Origin: WFQV01 sp964611145
GTDB taxonomy: Bacteria; Bacteroidota; Ignavibacteria; Ignavibacteriales; Melioribacteraceae
NCBI GenBank assembly: GCA_964611145.1
Contig: CAZSYM010000021.1
Location: 1-34,942 of the forward strand
Length of the DNA: 34,942 nucleotides
Direction: 5' to 3'
Shown here piece by piece: positions 1 through 8,360 of this stretch; the first letter of the stretch is position 1, and every line of letters starts with the position of its first letter. The notes under the pieces were generated by a model. The model saw nothing but the letters and a program-made list of their open reading frames with translations, ran no database searches and was not told the DNA's origin. A program made the position numbers and the translations under genes.

Positions 1-78
1 GTTTTCCTAAATTTTTTGACCGCTCAAAATACTTTTTTGAATGGTTATTTACAAGATAGTCGAGAAAAACATATCGCG

Positions 79-639
79 CTAATACAATTTCCCCAATATG
101 AAACTTAGGATTATTCCGCTGATTGTTTCAAAACGATTTGCATTCACATAAACGTGAAATCCCATTCCTACGACCTTTCCGAATTTGTAGAAAACATGCA
201 CCGAGGCTTTGAAACCCAGAGCGTTTTGTTTGTCAACGTTTTCCCCGATTTTTTTCGGGAAGAAACTCCCCGTGTGTGCGAAAATGTTGGTGGTAATGAC
301 TTGGGTCAGGAAGGAAAATCCTCCGCTTAACGAAATATGCCAGTCTTTGTTATCAAATCCTGTCCCGATTTGAAGACTTAAATCGTAGTATTTTTTGGTT
401 CGATGGGGAGTAAATAACCAATCGGAGGCGCTGTCTGTTACGGCGAAATTCAGATTATATAGCATTCGATTGGTTTTTAAGCTTGCCCCGATTTCCCTTG
501 TTGTGGTTTTTTGTGTCCCTCCGCCTAGCCCGGCATTAAGCCAGAATAAAGTTGGTTCAATAGATTTCTGCTGGGCTGAATTAGAGTTGAAACCAAGGAA
601 AAAAAGGAATAAAACGGGAACAAGTAGTTTAATTTTCAT
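79..639 (-). CDS. Exported outer-membrane-type protein of unknown function
   Basis: I do not recognise the family. The 186-residue product starts with a Lys-containing n-region and a hydrophobic stretch ending near residue 22 (NSNSAQQ), a plausible Sec signal peptide. The rest alternates polar and aromatic residues in short strands and ends in a hydrophobic segment with a C-terminal Tyr, as small outer-membrane beta-barrels do. It contains Gly-rich turns (GLGGG) and no catalytic motif. The ATG is preceded by GGGAG within a perfect 12-base palindrome and by a possible promoter (separate entries). It is a single gene downstream of namZ on the same strand, 154 bases away. A porin-like or surface role is inference only. 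Confidence 0.6.
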   Translation of the reverse strand: MKIKLLVPVLFLFFLGFNSNSAQQKSIEPTLFWLNAGLGGGTQKTTTREIGASLKTNRMLYNLNFAVTDSASDWLFTPHRTKKYYDLSLQIGTGFDNKDWHISLSGGFSFLTQVITTNIFAHTGSFFPKKIGENVDKQNALGFKASVHVFYKFGKVVGMGFHVYVNANRFETISGIILSFILGKLY

Positions 640-685
640 GGGAGTACTCCCAAAAAATTAATACACACATTTGGCGGTACTGCAA
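640..685 (-). promoter_or_regulatory. Candidate promoter and palindromic leader of the 79-639 gene
   Basis: On the minus strand TTGCAG (680-685) and TATTAA (658-663) are separated by 16 bases, a sigma70-like arrangement. A transcript would start near 650. The bases just before the ATG (640-651) form the perfect palindrome GGGAGTACTCCC, which contains the likely Shine-Dalgarno GGGAG. This would make a very short leader that could hide the ribosome site or bind a dimeric regulator. Prediction by eye only. Confidence 0.35.
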
Positions 686-793
686 AATTAAATAAAATAT
701 TTTAGAAATGGAAAAACTTTTTGTTACTAAAATAGTGTGCGTTCGATTCTTTCCCGTTCGGAATGCGAAACCCCTCTTTTGTAAAAGATTAAA

Positions 794-2038
794 TCAGTAC
801 AATAAAAATTTTTCTCTTAGTTTTTTGAAATTTGACAGTCCCTTTTCCCACGAATTAAAAATTTCCTTCGGGGATTTTCCCGATATTATTGCCGTTCGTA
901 ACTCCTTGCTTCCGTAAAGTTTGTCAAGCCATTTCTTGAGTTTGAAGTTTTCCGGATAAAGTTTGTGTAATTCATAAAGAAGATGAATGCCGAATCGGAG
1001 GGAACGAAAAGTTTTTCGGTTTGTTACTTTTATTAAAATACCACGGCATGTTTTGCCTTTGTATTTGGGATTGACGGCTCTGTGTGGAATATCGCGCGGG
1101 ATGAAAGTCACGGGCGAAAGCTCCGCTCCTTTGATTTTGTTTTTCAATACTTTTATTAATTGCATGGGGTTAACAAAAGGGGCGCCTATTTGTAGAAAAG
1201 GCTTTTCCGTGCCTCGTCCTTCGGAAACGTTTGTGCCTTCAATCAAACACATGCCGGGGTAAACGATTGCCGTTTCCAAATCTGTCATATTTGGCGAGGG
1301 GGAAATCCACCGCAAGCCGGTTTCGTCGTAATATTCTTGACGTTTCCAGTTCTTTAATTTTATGACGGTTAATTTAGCATGCAAGTTTTTAGGTAGCATT
1401 TTTGAGTTAAAAAGCATTGCAAGTTCTCCGATGGTCATTCCGTGAATTATCGGAATGGGGGCGATTGCCACGAAAGAACGAAAATCTTCATCTACGATAG
1501 GTCCGTCAACTTGGAGCCCACCGATGGGATTGGGTCTGTCCAATACGAGAATCGGAATATTGTTTTCCGCCGCCGCTTCCAGGGAATAGTAAAGCGTTGA
1601 AATATAAGTGTAATATCTTGCGCCTATATCCTGAATGTCAAAAATCAAGAGATTAATTCCTTGAAGCATTTCTTTGGTGGGTTTGCGGATTTTACCGTAG
1701 AGGGAATAAACGGGAATGCCCGTTGCGGAATCTATCGCGTTCCCTATCCGCTTTCCGGCTGGAGCTTTCCCGCGTACGCCGTGCTCCGGACCGAACAATG
1801 CTTTTACCTTACAATTTCTCAAATGGGCTAAAGTATCGACCAAATGAACGCCGTTATTGAGTAATGCAGTATGATTCGTTATTATTCCGATTGTTTTCCC
1901 TTGGAGAAGATTTTGCTTTTCGGAAAGCAGGACTTCTGCACCGGTTTTTACGGTTTCGTTTTTTTTCGACTGTTCGAGATTGGCAATAAAGATGAGAGAC
2001 AAAGCGCCAAAAAACAGATAAAGTAAAATCGTTTTCAT
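794..2038 (-). CDS. namZ: Exo-beta-N-acetylmuramidase NamZ family (DUF1343)
   Basis: NamZ-family enzymes remove terminal MurNAc from peptidoglycan fragments and support cell-wall recycling. The match to this family (formerly DUF1343) is clear from the order GIITNHTAL (about residues 51-59), FGPEHGVRG (82-90, with the conserved Glu85-His86), DIQDIGARYYTY, LDRPNPIGG and the late EGTNVSEGRGTEKPF block. The ATG at 2038 is chosen over one 13 codons upstream because it follows AAAGAAAGGTTAAA and begins a normal signal or anchor sequence (MKTILLYLFF). At 414 residues the length is usual for the family. It begins one base after the Nudix stop codon, so it is probably cotranscribed with ndk and the Nudix gene. 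Periplasmic location is inferred from the signal peptide. Confidence 0.9.
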   Translation of the reverse strand: MKTILLYLFFGALSLIFIANLEQSKKNETVKTGAEVLLSEKQNLLQGKTIGIITNHTALLNNGVHLVDTLAHLRNCKVKALFGPEHGVRGKAPAGKRIGNAIDSATGIPVYSLYGKIRKPTKEMLQGINLLIFDIQDIGARYYTYISTLYYSLEAAAENNIPILVLDRPNPIGGLQVDGPIVDEDFRSFVAIAPIPIIHGMTIGELAMLFNSKMLPKNLHAKLTVIKLKNWKRQEYYDETGLRWISPSPNMTDLETAIVYPGMCLIEGTNVSEGRGTEKPFLQIGAPFVNPMQLIKVLKNKIKGAELSPVTFIPRDIPHRAVNPKYKGKTCRGILIKVTNRKTFRSLRFGIHLLYELHKLYPENFKLKKWLDKLYGSKELRTAIISGKSPKEIFNSWEKGLSNFKKLREKFLLY

Positions 2039-2039
2039 T

Positions 2040-2576
2040 TTAACCTTTCTTTGTTTGGAAAATTGACCAAGCTGCAAGACTCATTCCGTCCCATAATTCA
2101 CCGGAAGCTATAATGGAGTTGATTTCATCGGCGGTCAGTCTTAGTAGTTCGAATTCCTCCGTTTCGTCCGGGGGGAGAGGTGATTCGAAAAGTTCTTTGG
2201 CAAGAAATAAATGGCAGAGCTCGTTTGTAACTCCGTTGAAAGGATTGAATTTACCCAACGGGAGCAATACCTTAGCGTCAAAGCCGGTTTCTTCTCGCAA
2301 TTCCTTTCGAGCATTTTCATGTGGGGAAAATCCCTTGATTATCCCGCCGTTGGGAAATTCAATGCTCGTGGTTCTATTAAGGTAACGGTATTGTTTTGTG
2401 AGGAGGAAACGACCGTCGGAAAGTAAGGGAACAACCATTGTGGAACCGGGCGTTTGAACGTAGTGGTATTCCTTTTCTTCGCCGTTTTCTATTTTAAAAA
2501 TATCTAATCTGTATTCCCAATAGTTGTTCCCGAATAATTTTTTTTCCGATATTTTTTGCCACTTTTTGAATTGCAT
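2040..2576 (-). CDS. Nudix hydrolase, ADP-ribose-pyrophosphatase-like
   Basis: Nudix enzymes cleave nucleoside diphosphates linked to another group; the overall pattern here (YRYLNRTTSIEFPNGGI before the Nudix box, NGVTNELCHLFLA after it) fits the ADP-ribose/sugar-nucleotide branch. The Nudix box spans residues 77-99 and keeps the catalytic ELREETGF core (Glu92, Glu95, Glu96, Gly98). Two positions deviate from G-x5-E-x7-REUxEExGU: the first Glu is Phe83 and the Arg is Lys91. The metal-binding glutamates remain, so activity is likely. The ATG overlaps the ndk stop as TAATG, a sign of translational coupling, and namZ follows after one base. The substrate cannot be named from sequence alone. Confidence 0.88.
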   Translation of the reverse strand: MQFKKWQKISEKKLFGNNYWEYRLDIFKIENGEEKEYHYVQTPGSTMVVPLLSDGRFLLTKQYRYLNRTTSIEFPNGGIIKGFSPHENARKELREETGFDAKVLLPLGKFNPFNGVTNELCHLFLAKELFESPLPPDETEEFELLRLTADEINSIIASGELWDGMSLAAWSIFQTKKG

Positions 2577-3007
2577 TAGAAACCGTAGTTTTCAAGCAAT
2601 TCTTTTCGTGAGAAGAAATGCGAAATTTCTTTTGCGGCGTTTTCATCGGAATCGGAGCCATGCACGATGTTTTGTTCCACATTGTCTGCATAGAGTTTGC
2701 GGATTGTTCCCTCCGCCGCTTCCGCTGGGTTTGTCGCACCTATTAATTTTCTGAAATCCGCAACGGCGTTTTCCTTTTCCAGAACAATCGGAACACAAGG
2801 ACCTGAAGTCATGAATTCAACCAAGTCGTTGAAAAAGGGTCGTTCTTTGTGGACTTCATAAAAGCCCATTGCGGAATCTTTGGTAAGTCGAGTCATTTTC
2901 ATCGCTACGATTTTGAAACCTGCTGCGGTAATTTTACTGATTACTTCTCCTATAAGATTCTTTCTCACACAGTCGGGTTTTAGAATTGCTAATGTTCTGT
3001 TATTCAC
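2576..3007 (-). CDS. ndk: Nucleoside diphosphate kinase
   Basis: Ndk transfers the gamma phosphate from ATP to other NDPs through a phosphohistidine. The protein begins NNRTLAILKPD and carries the active-site segment NIVHGSDS with His116. At 143 residues it has the normal family length. The start is GTG at 3007, not the ATG at 3061: GTG lies five bases after a near-perfect AAAGGAGG, it gives the usual Ndk N-terminus, and the extra 18 codons would run through the sucD terminator hairpin. It lies downstream of sucD and overlaps the Nudix start by one base. Succinyl-CoA ligase and Ndk are often neighbours, which fits nucleotide exchange between GDP/GTP and ATP pools. Confidence 0.95.
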   Translation of the reverse strand: MNNRTLAILKPDCVRKNLIGEVISKITAAGFKIVAMKMTRLTKDSAMGFYEVHKERPFFNDLVEFMTSGPCVPIVLEKENAVADFRKLIGATNPAEAAEGTIRKLYADNVEQNIVHGSDSDENAAKEISHFFSRKELLENYGF

Positions 3008-3034
3008 TTTTTCCTCCTTTGGAATTTTTGTTTT

Positions 3035-3078
3035 TCGGATAAAATAAAAGGAAAGAGTCACTGGTGGCTCTTTCCTTT
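3035..3078 (-). terminator. Rho-independent terminator after sucD
   Basis: The arms AAAGGAAAGAG (3047-3057) and CTCTTTCCTTT (3068-3078) are perfectly complementary over 11 bases around a 10-base loop. On the minus strand the stem is followed by a T-rich tract (TATTTTATCC). It lies between the sucD stop and the ndk GTG start, so it could end or attenuate transcription from sucD into ndk. Confidence 0.7.
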
Positions 3079-3099
3079 GGATAATATTTGTCTTTGAAA

Positions 3100-3993
3100 T
3101 TACTTCGCGTTTTTCTTTCTGTATTCTTCCAAAGCTTTTTTCATTGTAATACCGATTTCAGCGGGACTTTCGACTACATATATACCTGCTTTTTTCATCG
3201 CTTTCATTTTTTCTGCTGCAGTTCCCTTACCGCCGGAGATGATTGCGCCCGCGTGTCCCATTCGGCGTCCCGGAGGTGCCGTCCTTCCGGCTATAAAGCC
3301 CACGACGGGTTTTTTGACGTGCTTTTTAATGTAAGCCGCCGCTTCTTCCTCGGCGCTACCGCCGATTTCCCCGATCATTACAATTCCTTCGGTACCGGGG
3401 TCCTCGTTAAACAATTTGATAATGTCCACGAATTGAGAACCGATTACCGGGTCGCCGCCGATACCGATACATGTGGATTGCCCGATTTTTAAGTCGGTGA
3501 GTTGCTTAACGGCTTCGTAAGTTAGAGTCCCACTGCGGGAAACAACGCCTACTTTGCCCTTTCTGTGAATAAAACCGGGCATGATGCCGATTTTTGCTTT
3601 TCCCGGAGAAATAATCCCGGGGCAGTTCGGTCCGATTAAACGCACGTCTTTTTGCTTGATGACGTTGTACACTTTAACCATGTCCTTGGCGGGAATGCCT
3701 TCGGTTATGCAAACAATCAGTTTAACCCCGGCATCCGCCGCTTCCAAAATTGCATCCGCAGCAAAGGCTGGCGGTACGAAAATTGCCGAAGCGTTAGCTT
3801 TATGTTTTTTTACCGCTTCTTCAACGGTATTGTAAACCGGAATGCCATGAAAATCGGTTCCGCCTTTGCCGGGAGTTACACCGGCAACGACTTTGGTACC
3901 GTATTCAAGCATTTGCAAAGTGTGAAAAGAGCCTTCGCTTCCTGTAATGCCCTGAACTACAACTTTTGTTTTCTTGTCTAATAAAATACTCAT
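3100..3993 (-). CDS. sucD: Succinyl-CoA ligase (ADP/GDP-forming) subunit alpha
   Basis: This is the alpha subunit of the TCA-cycle enzyme that interconverts succinyl-CoA and succinate with substrate-level phosphorylation. An N-terminal CoA-binding Rossmann domain (VVVQGITGSEG near residues 11-21, TPGKGG 40-45) is followed by the ligase domain with GPNCPGII (121-128), SRSGTLTYE and the phosphorylated histidine His247 in RRMGHAGAIISGG. At 297 residues it is full length. The ATG follows AAAGGTAACGAA. The beta subunit gene sucC is not next to it; it must lie elsewhere. Downstream are a terminator and ndk. Cytoplasmic. Confidence 0.97.
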   Translation of the reverse strand: MSILLDKKTKVVVQGITGSEGSFHTLQMLEYGTKVVAGVTPGKGGTDFHGIPVYNTVEEAVKKHKANASAIFVPPAFAADAILEAADAGVKLIVCITEGIPAKDMVKVYNVIKQKDVRLIGPNCPGIISPGKAKIGIMPGFIHRKGKVGVVSRSGTLTYEAVKQLTDLKIGQSTCIGIGGDPVIGSQFVDIIKLFNEDPGTEGIVMIGEIGGSAEEEAAAYIKKHVKKPVVGFIAGRTAPPGRRMGHAGAIISGGKGTAAEKMKAMKKAGIYVVESPAEIGITMKKALEEYRKKNAK

Positions 3994-4114
3994 TTCGTTA
4001 CCTTTTGATTAATAGCCGTAATTTTGTCCTTGAAACTTAAAAAAAATCTTTGTCATTAACATCTTTTTTTTACCTGACTAAAGTAAAAATCCTTTTAATT
4101 CTTACGGAAAACAG

Positions 4115-4972
4115 TTAGATTTTTTCTCCGGAAGCTTCTTCATGCAACCATGTTTCCAAAGTTGTCGTGGCTTTCCCGAGTATTTTATTTGTTTCTTCGG
4201 GATTTCCTCGCTCGCCTGCTTTTTCAAAGAATCGGAGCAGTTCTATGATTTCTTTGAGCGTGGAATTTCTTTTTGCAAAGGCAATGAATTCCATTAAGCC
4301 GTATGGCATGTGGAAAATCTTTTTTATGAACGGAGCGCGAGCGTTACAATATTTTTCGAGAGCATCCTGGAACGGAATCGCTTCGGGACCATGAACATAA
4401 AAAGTTTTATTCTTTGCTTCTTCCCGTTTATACGCCGCCGAAACCATTTGAGCATAATCCCTTGCGGCGACAAAGTGCAAAGGCACTTTGGGCTTTCCTA
4501 TTAAAAATGCTCGGCTTCCTTTTACAAAGTTTCCCAATGTTTCCATAAACCATGTGGGACGAAAAATGGTGTAAGGAATACCGCTTTCTGTTATTGCCTT
4601 TTCTACTTCCGCTTTTCGTTGAATTATTCGGGGAGTATTCTTTTCGTCGATTTTTACATTGGTCCCGGAGATGTAAGTGATTCTTTCTAACCCTTTGCTT
4701 TTTGCGGTTTTGATTACATTTAAAGCGCCCGAAAGTTCCTCTTCCCCCGAAAGATTGATGTGAACCCCGAAGCAGCCTTCCAGTGCTTTGCTAACGTTAT
4801 TCGGAACGTTTACATTGCCTTCGAAAATTTCTACCCTCTCGTCGAACAAGCCGCGAGCCTTTTCTTTAGAGCGGGTTAAGACTCGAATCTCGAAGCCATT
4901 GTTTATTAGATTTTTAACTACCGGTTTGCCCAACATTCCTGTCCCGCCGACAACTAAGATTTGATTTCCCAT
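4115..4972 (-). CDS. NmrA-like / atypical SDR NAD(P)-binding protein
   Basis: A Rossmann-fold protein of the NmrA/extended-SDR type. The nucleotide-binding motif GGTGMLG (Gly9, Gly12, Gly15) opens the protein, VLTRSKEKA follows beta-strand 2, and YTIFRPTWFMETL resembles the substrate-side motif of the NmrA/NDUFA9-like group. The classical SDR Tyr-x3-Lys is not evident, as is common in atypical SDRs that act as redox sensors or reductases. At 285 residues the length is normal. The ATG follows GAGGAGGAAAACAAA. The gene is divergent from phoB and followed by about 120 bases with no clear element before sucD. The substrate is unknown; a link to quinone or complex I biology is possible by family resemblance but not shown. 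Confidence 0.8.
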   Translation of the reverse strand: MGNQILVVGGTGMLGKPVVKNLINNGFEIRVLTRSKEKARGLFDERVEIFEGNVNVPNNVSKALEGCFGVHINLSGEEELSGALNVIKTAKSKGLERITYISGTNVKIDEKNTPRIIQRKAEVEKAITESGIPYTIFRPTWFMETLGNFVKGSRAFLIGKPKVPLHFVAARDYAQMVSAAYKREEAKNKTFYVHGPEAIPFQDALEKYCNARAPFIKKIFHMPYGLMEFIAFAKRNSTLKEIIELLRFFEKAGERGNPEETNKILGKATTTLETWLHEEASGEKI

Positions 4973-5105
4973 TTTGTTTTCCTCCTCGGAAATTTGAATT
5001 TTAAAGATATGTTATTCGGAAAGAAATTGCGGGGTGGTAAGAAAAAATTTCAAAACGGAAAGTCTAATTGTTATTTTTGAATGTAAAATTTGTAGGGATT
5101 CTTTT

Positions 5106-5798
5106 ATGGAAGCATTACGGAAAATATTGATTGTGGAAGACGAACCGGACATTGCGGAATTGATAGCCTTCAATCTTGAGCAGGCAGGATTTGAAACTAA
5201 AATTGTAGATTCGGGGGAAAAGGCTATTCGCATTGTTGAAAAATTTATTCCCGACTTGATTTTGCTTGATGTGATGTTGCCCGGTATAAGTGGTTTCGAC
5301 GTATGTGAATTTATTAGGACAAATGAATCAACGAAAGGTATTCCCATTATTATTTTAACGGCTCGTGGTGGCGAGGAGGAAATCGTTAAAGGGCTTGAAA
5401 TAGGAGCGGATGATTATATCGTAAAACCGTTCAGTCCCAAGGTATTGATTGCAAGGATAAAAAGCGTGTTGAGGCGAAAGAATTCCGCAACTCCTTCTGC
5501 GAACGACGAAATTGTTTTTAATGAAATAGTTCTGCATCCCCTCAAACGTCGTGTGTGGGTTGACGGGCAGGAATTGAATTTAACTTTTTCCGAATATGGA
5601 ATTTTGCATTTTCTTATGAGACATCCCGGCTGGGTGTTCACCCGCCAGGAAATTATGGACGGTGTTCGTGGCGATAATTATATCGTAACGGAAAGAGCCG
5701 TAGATGTACAGATTGTCGGCTTGCGGAAGAAATTGGGAAAAGCGGCGCAGTATATCGAAACTGTGCGAGGTGTCGGATATAGGTTCAAAGAAAAATGA
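5106..5798 (+). CDS. phoB: Phosphate regulon response regulator PhoB/PhoP (OmpR family)
   Basis: An N-terminal receiver domain (Glu11-Asp12, phosphoacceptor Asp55 in LILLDVMLPG, Thr85, Lys107 in VKPFS) is joined to a C-terminal OmpR/PhoB winged helix (LTFSEYGILHFLMRHPGWVFTR, then ERAVDVQIVGLRKKL). It should bind 11-nt direct repeats upstream of phosphate-starvation genes. The start is ATG 5106, giving 230 residues; a longer reading frame adds 24 residues not typical of the family. It overlaps phoR by four bases (ATGA) and heads the phoR-pst-phoU set, which is strong context for the phosphate role. A possible -10 (TAAAAT, 5084-5089) lies upstream without a convincing -35. Confidence 0.93.
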   Translation: MEALRKILIVEDEPDIAELIAFNLEQAGFETKIVDSGEKAIRIVEKFIPDLILLDVMLPGISGFDVCEFIRTNESTKGIPIIILTARGGEEEIVKGLEIGADDYIVKPFSPKVLIARIKSVLRRKNSATPSANDEIVFNEIVLHPLKRRVWVDGQELNLTFSEYGILHFLMRHPGWVFTRQEIMDGVRGDNYIVTERAVDVQIVGLRKKLGKAAQYIETVRGVGYRFKEK

Positions 5799-7144
5799 AA
5801 GGGAAAAAACTTTTTACCCGAATTTTCGTTTCCTTCCTTGCGATTGAAACGCTTATTTTTCTAACGCTTTTTCGTTGGGAAACAAATTTTTTCATCGAAA
5901 GCGCCGTCGTTTTTCTGCTTTCCGTTTTTGCAAGTTATTTTATTTCGAGATATATCTGTCGTCCTCTTGAAGAAATCAGAAAAGGGGCGGAGGATTTTGC
6001 AAGCGGGAATTTGAACCAGCAAATTTCCGTTTCCGGCTCGGAAGAAATGGAAGCTCTGGCGGATTCCTTGAATCGTATGGCTAAGGAATTGAAAAAGAGA
6101 ATAGAAAAAATTTCTCTCCAGAAAAGCGAACAGGAAGCAATGTTTTTGAGTATGAAAGAGGGAGTGTTGGCTATAAATTCATCGGAACAAATTATACGCG
6201 TTAATCGTGCCACATTGGATTTTTTCAATATCGATGAACAGCCCGTGAATCTGAAAAGGCGCCCTGTGTACGAGATTATTAGGAATGCTGATATGCTTGA
6301 ATTTATTAGAAAATCCTTGAATACGGACGGACATCTTGAGGAGGAGATTACCGTCTTGGGAGAAAAAGAAATGGTTTTGTTGGTTAACGCGGACCCTCTT
6401 TATAATGCCGAAAAGAAAAAAATAGGCACACTGATTGTGATGAACGATATTACTCGTGTTAAAGAGTGGGACAAAATGCGTCAGGAATTTGTGGCTAATG
6501 TTTCCCATGAGCTTAAGACTCCCATTACTTCCATTAAAGGATATGTGGAAACACTTTTGGGCGGTGATGTGAAAGACGCCGCAACTCAAGAAAAGTTTTT
6601 GCGAATAATTGCAAAGCATAGCGAGCGACTTAATGCAATTATTTCCGATTTGCTCCAACTTGCCAAGTTGGATAAGGCTAAAGAGATAAATTTGGAGGAG
6701 AGGAATTTGCTACCGATTTTGGAGACGGCTGTTCAGAATTGTACGGCGGAAGCGAGGGAAAAAGATATAAAAATCGAAATTTCGTGCGGGGCGGATTTGA
6801 AAGCAAAAGTGAACGAGAGTCTGCTGGAACGAGCGATAATCAATCTGTTGGAAAATGCGTTGCGATATTCCGACACGAAAAGAATCCTGGTCTATGCGGA
6901 GAAAAAAGACGAAAACATTTTAATCGGAGTAAAAGACTGGGGTGTGGGAATTGCCAAGGAACATCACGAAAGATTGTTCGAAAGATTTTATCGTGTGGAT
7001 AAAGGACGCAGTCGTGAGTCTGGCGGTACGGGCTTAGGGCTTTCAATAGTGAAGCATATCGCGCTTGCACACAACGGTAGGGCAAAGGTCGAAAGCGAAA
7101 TCGGGAAGGGAAGCAATTTTGTAATTGAACTCCCCGTGATTTGA
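5795..7144 (+). CDS. phoR: Phosphate regulon sensor histidine kinase PhoR
   Basis: Two hydrophobic segments (about residues 9-26 and 32-52) with almost no periplasmic loop precede a HAMP-like linker (RPLEEIRKGAEDFASGNL), a PAS domain (about 112-220), the HisKA dimerisation domain with phosphoacceptor His238 in VSHELKTPITS, and a HATPase domain with the N box (LLENALRYS), G1 box (DWGVGI) and G2 box (GGTGLGLSIVKH). The tiny periplasmic part is typical of PhoR, which reads phosphate through PstSCAB-PhoU and not by direct binding. The start overlaps phoB (ATGA). At 449 residues it is normal length. Cell-inner-membrane location. Confidence 0.93.
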   Translation: MKGKKLFTRIFVSFLAIETLIFLTLFRWETNFFIESAVVFLLSVFASYFISRYICRPLEEIRKGAEDFASGNLNQQISVSGSEEMEALADSLNRMAKELKKRIEKISLQKSEQEAMFLSMKEGVLAINSSEQIIRVNRATLDFFNIDEQPVNLKRRPVYEIIRNADMLEFIRKSLNTDGHLEEEITVLGEKEMVLLVNADPLYNAEKKKIGTLIVMNDITRVKEWDKMRQEFVANVSHELKTPITSIKGYVETLLGGDVKDAATQEKFLRIIAKHSERLNAIISDLLQLAKLDKAKEINLEERNLLPILETAVQNCTAEAREKDIKIEISCGADLKAKVNESLLERAIINLLENALRYSDTKRILVYAEKKDENILIGVKDWGVGIAKEHHERLFERFYRVDKGRSRESGGTGLGLSIVKHIALAHNGRAKVESEIGKGSNFVIELPVI

Positions 7145-7167
7145 TACCTTTTTTCTTTTCTTAAAAA

Positions 7168-7211
7168 TCTTACGATTAAATAACATAATTCTAACCGAAA
7201 TCTAATATTTG
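7168..7211 (+). promoter_or_regulatory. Candidate Pho box (11-nt tandem repeats) with -10 upstream of pstS
   Basis: Four blocks start exactly 11 bases apart at 7168, 7179, 7190 and 7201: TCTTACGATTA, AATAACATAAT, TCTAACCGAAA and TCTAATATTTG. The shared core is TCTAAC, and the 11-nt period is the one used by PhoB/PhoP-type regulators. The last block overlaps a possible -10, TAATAT (7203-7208), and there is no clear -35, as expected for an activated Pho promoter. The pstS ATG is at 7269. The second and fourth blocks are degenerate. Confidence 0.5.
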
Positions 7212-7268
7212 GGGTTTATCCTTCGGGCGTACTTTGAATTTTTTAAGGAACTCAAAAGGAAGAAAGGA

Positions 7269-8360
7269 ATGAAAATTTTCAAGCCACTTATGCTTGTCGG
7301 TATTGCCATTTCACTTTTTATAAATGGTTGTTCAAATGAGAATGGGAAAAAAGCGCTTTCGATAAATGGTGCCGGGGCTACCTTTCCATATCCTATTTAT
7401 GCTCAGTGGGCTCATGTTTATCGTCGCAAAACGGGAGTTCGTGTTAATTATCAGTCGATAGGTTCGGGTGGAGGAATAGCGCAAATCAAAGCGAAGACCG
7501 TGGATTTCGGTGCTTCCGATGCCCCTTTGAAACCGAAGGAATTGGAGAGTTACGGTTTAATTCAATTTCCTATGATAATCGGCGGAGTTGTCCCCGTTGT
7601 TAATTTGAAAGGTTTCTCGGCGGGAGAGTTAAAATTGACCCCAAAAAATCTTGCCGATATTTACTTGGGCAAAATCAAAAGTTGGAACGATCCCGAAATA
7701 GTCAAGAACAATCCCGAGCGCAATATGCCGGAGGTGGCGATTTCCGCGGTTCACCGTGCGGACGGCTCCGGTACCACGTGGATTTTTACGAATTATCTTG
7801 CCAAGACTTCCGAAGAATGGGCGAAGAAAATCGGCTTTGGCAAAGCTGTAAGCTGGCCCTCGGCTAATGGTGTGGCGGGGAAAGGCAACGAGGGCGTCGC
7901 CGCTTTCGTTAAGAAAGTTAACGGTGCTATAGGATATGTGGAGTTTGCATATGCGTTGCAAAACAATATGAGCTATGTCCTTTTGAAAAATGCGGACGGG
8001 AATTTCGTCGCTCCTTCCATTCGGACTTTTCAAGCGGCGGCGGAAAATGCGGATTGGGAAAACGCTAAGGGATATTACATGGTGTTGACCAATCAACCTG
8101 GCGAAAACACTTGGCCGATTACGGGTGCTTCTTTTATTTTGCTGCATAAGGAACAAACGAATTTCGCAAGAGCAAAAGCCGTCCTCTCTTTTTTCGATTG
8201 GGCTTATAGGAACGGGGCAACTCTTGCCGTAAAATTGGATTATGTCCCTATTCCGCGTAAGGTCATAGATTTGGTTGAAAATACCTGGGCGCAGAAAATT
8301 AAAGTTAAAGGTAAAGCTGTTTGGACAACGGATGAAAAAACTTTTCAAAGAAAGAAATAA
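7269..8360 (+). CDS. pstS: Phosphate ABC transporter substrate-binding lipoprotein PstS
   Basis: PstS captures inorganic phosphate and delivers it to PstCA. The signal sequence ends in a lipobox (SLFINGC), so the mature protein should be lipid-anchored at Cys. The phosphate-site segments are visible: INGAGATFPYPIYAQW at the start of the mature domain, GSGGGIAQI, DFGASDAPL, and HRADGSGTTWIFTNYL. From ATG 7269 (after AGGAAGAAAGGA) the product is 363 residues. An upstream in-frame ATG at 7209 would add 20 residues before the signal peptide and lies inside the Pho-box/-10 region, so it is rejected. The gene opens the pst block and its end overlaps pstC by 29 bases. Confidence 0.96.
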   Translation: MKIFKPLMLVGIAISLFINGCSNENGKKALSINGAGATFPYPIYAQWAHVYRRKTGVRVNYQSIGSGGGIAQIKAKTVDFGASDAPLKPKELESYGLIQFPMIIGGVVPVVNLKGFSAGELKLTPKNLADIYLGKIKSWNDPEIVKNNPERNMPEVAISAVHRADGSGTTWIFTNYLAKTSEEWAKKIGFGKAVSWPSANGVAGKGNEGVAAFVKKVNGAIGYVEFAYALQNNMSYVLLKNADGNFVAPSIRTFQAAAENADWENAKGYYMVLTNQPGENTWPITGASFILLHKEQTNFARAKAVLSFFDWAYRNGATLAVKLDYVPIPRKVIDLVENTWAQKIKVKGKAVWTTDEKTFQRKK

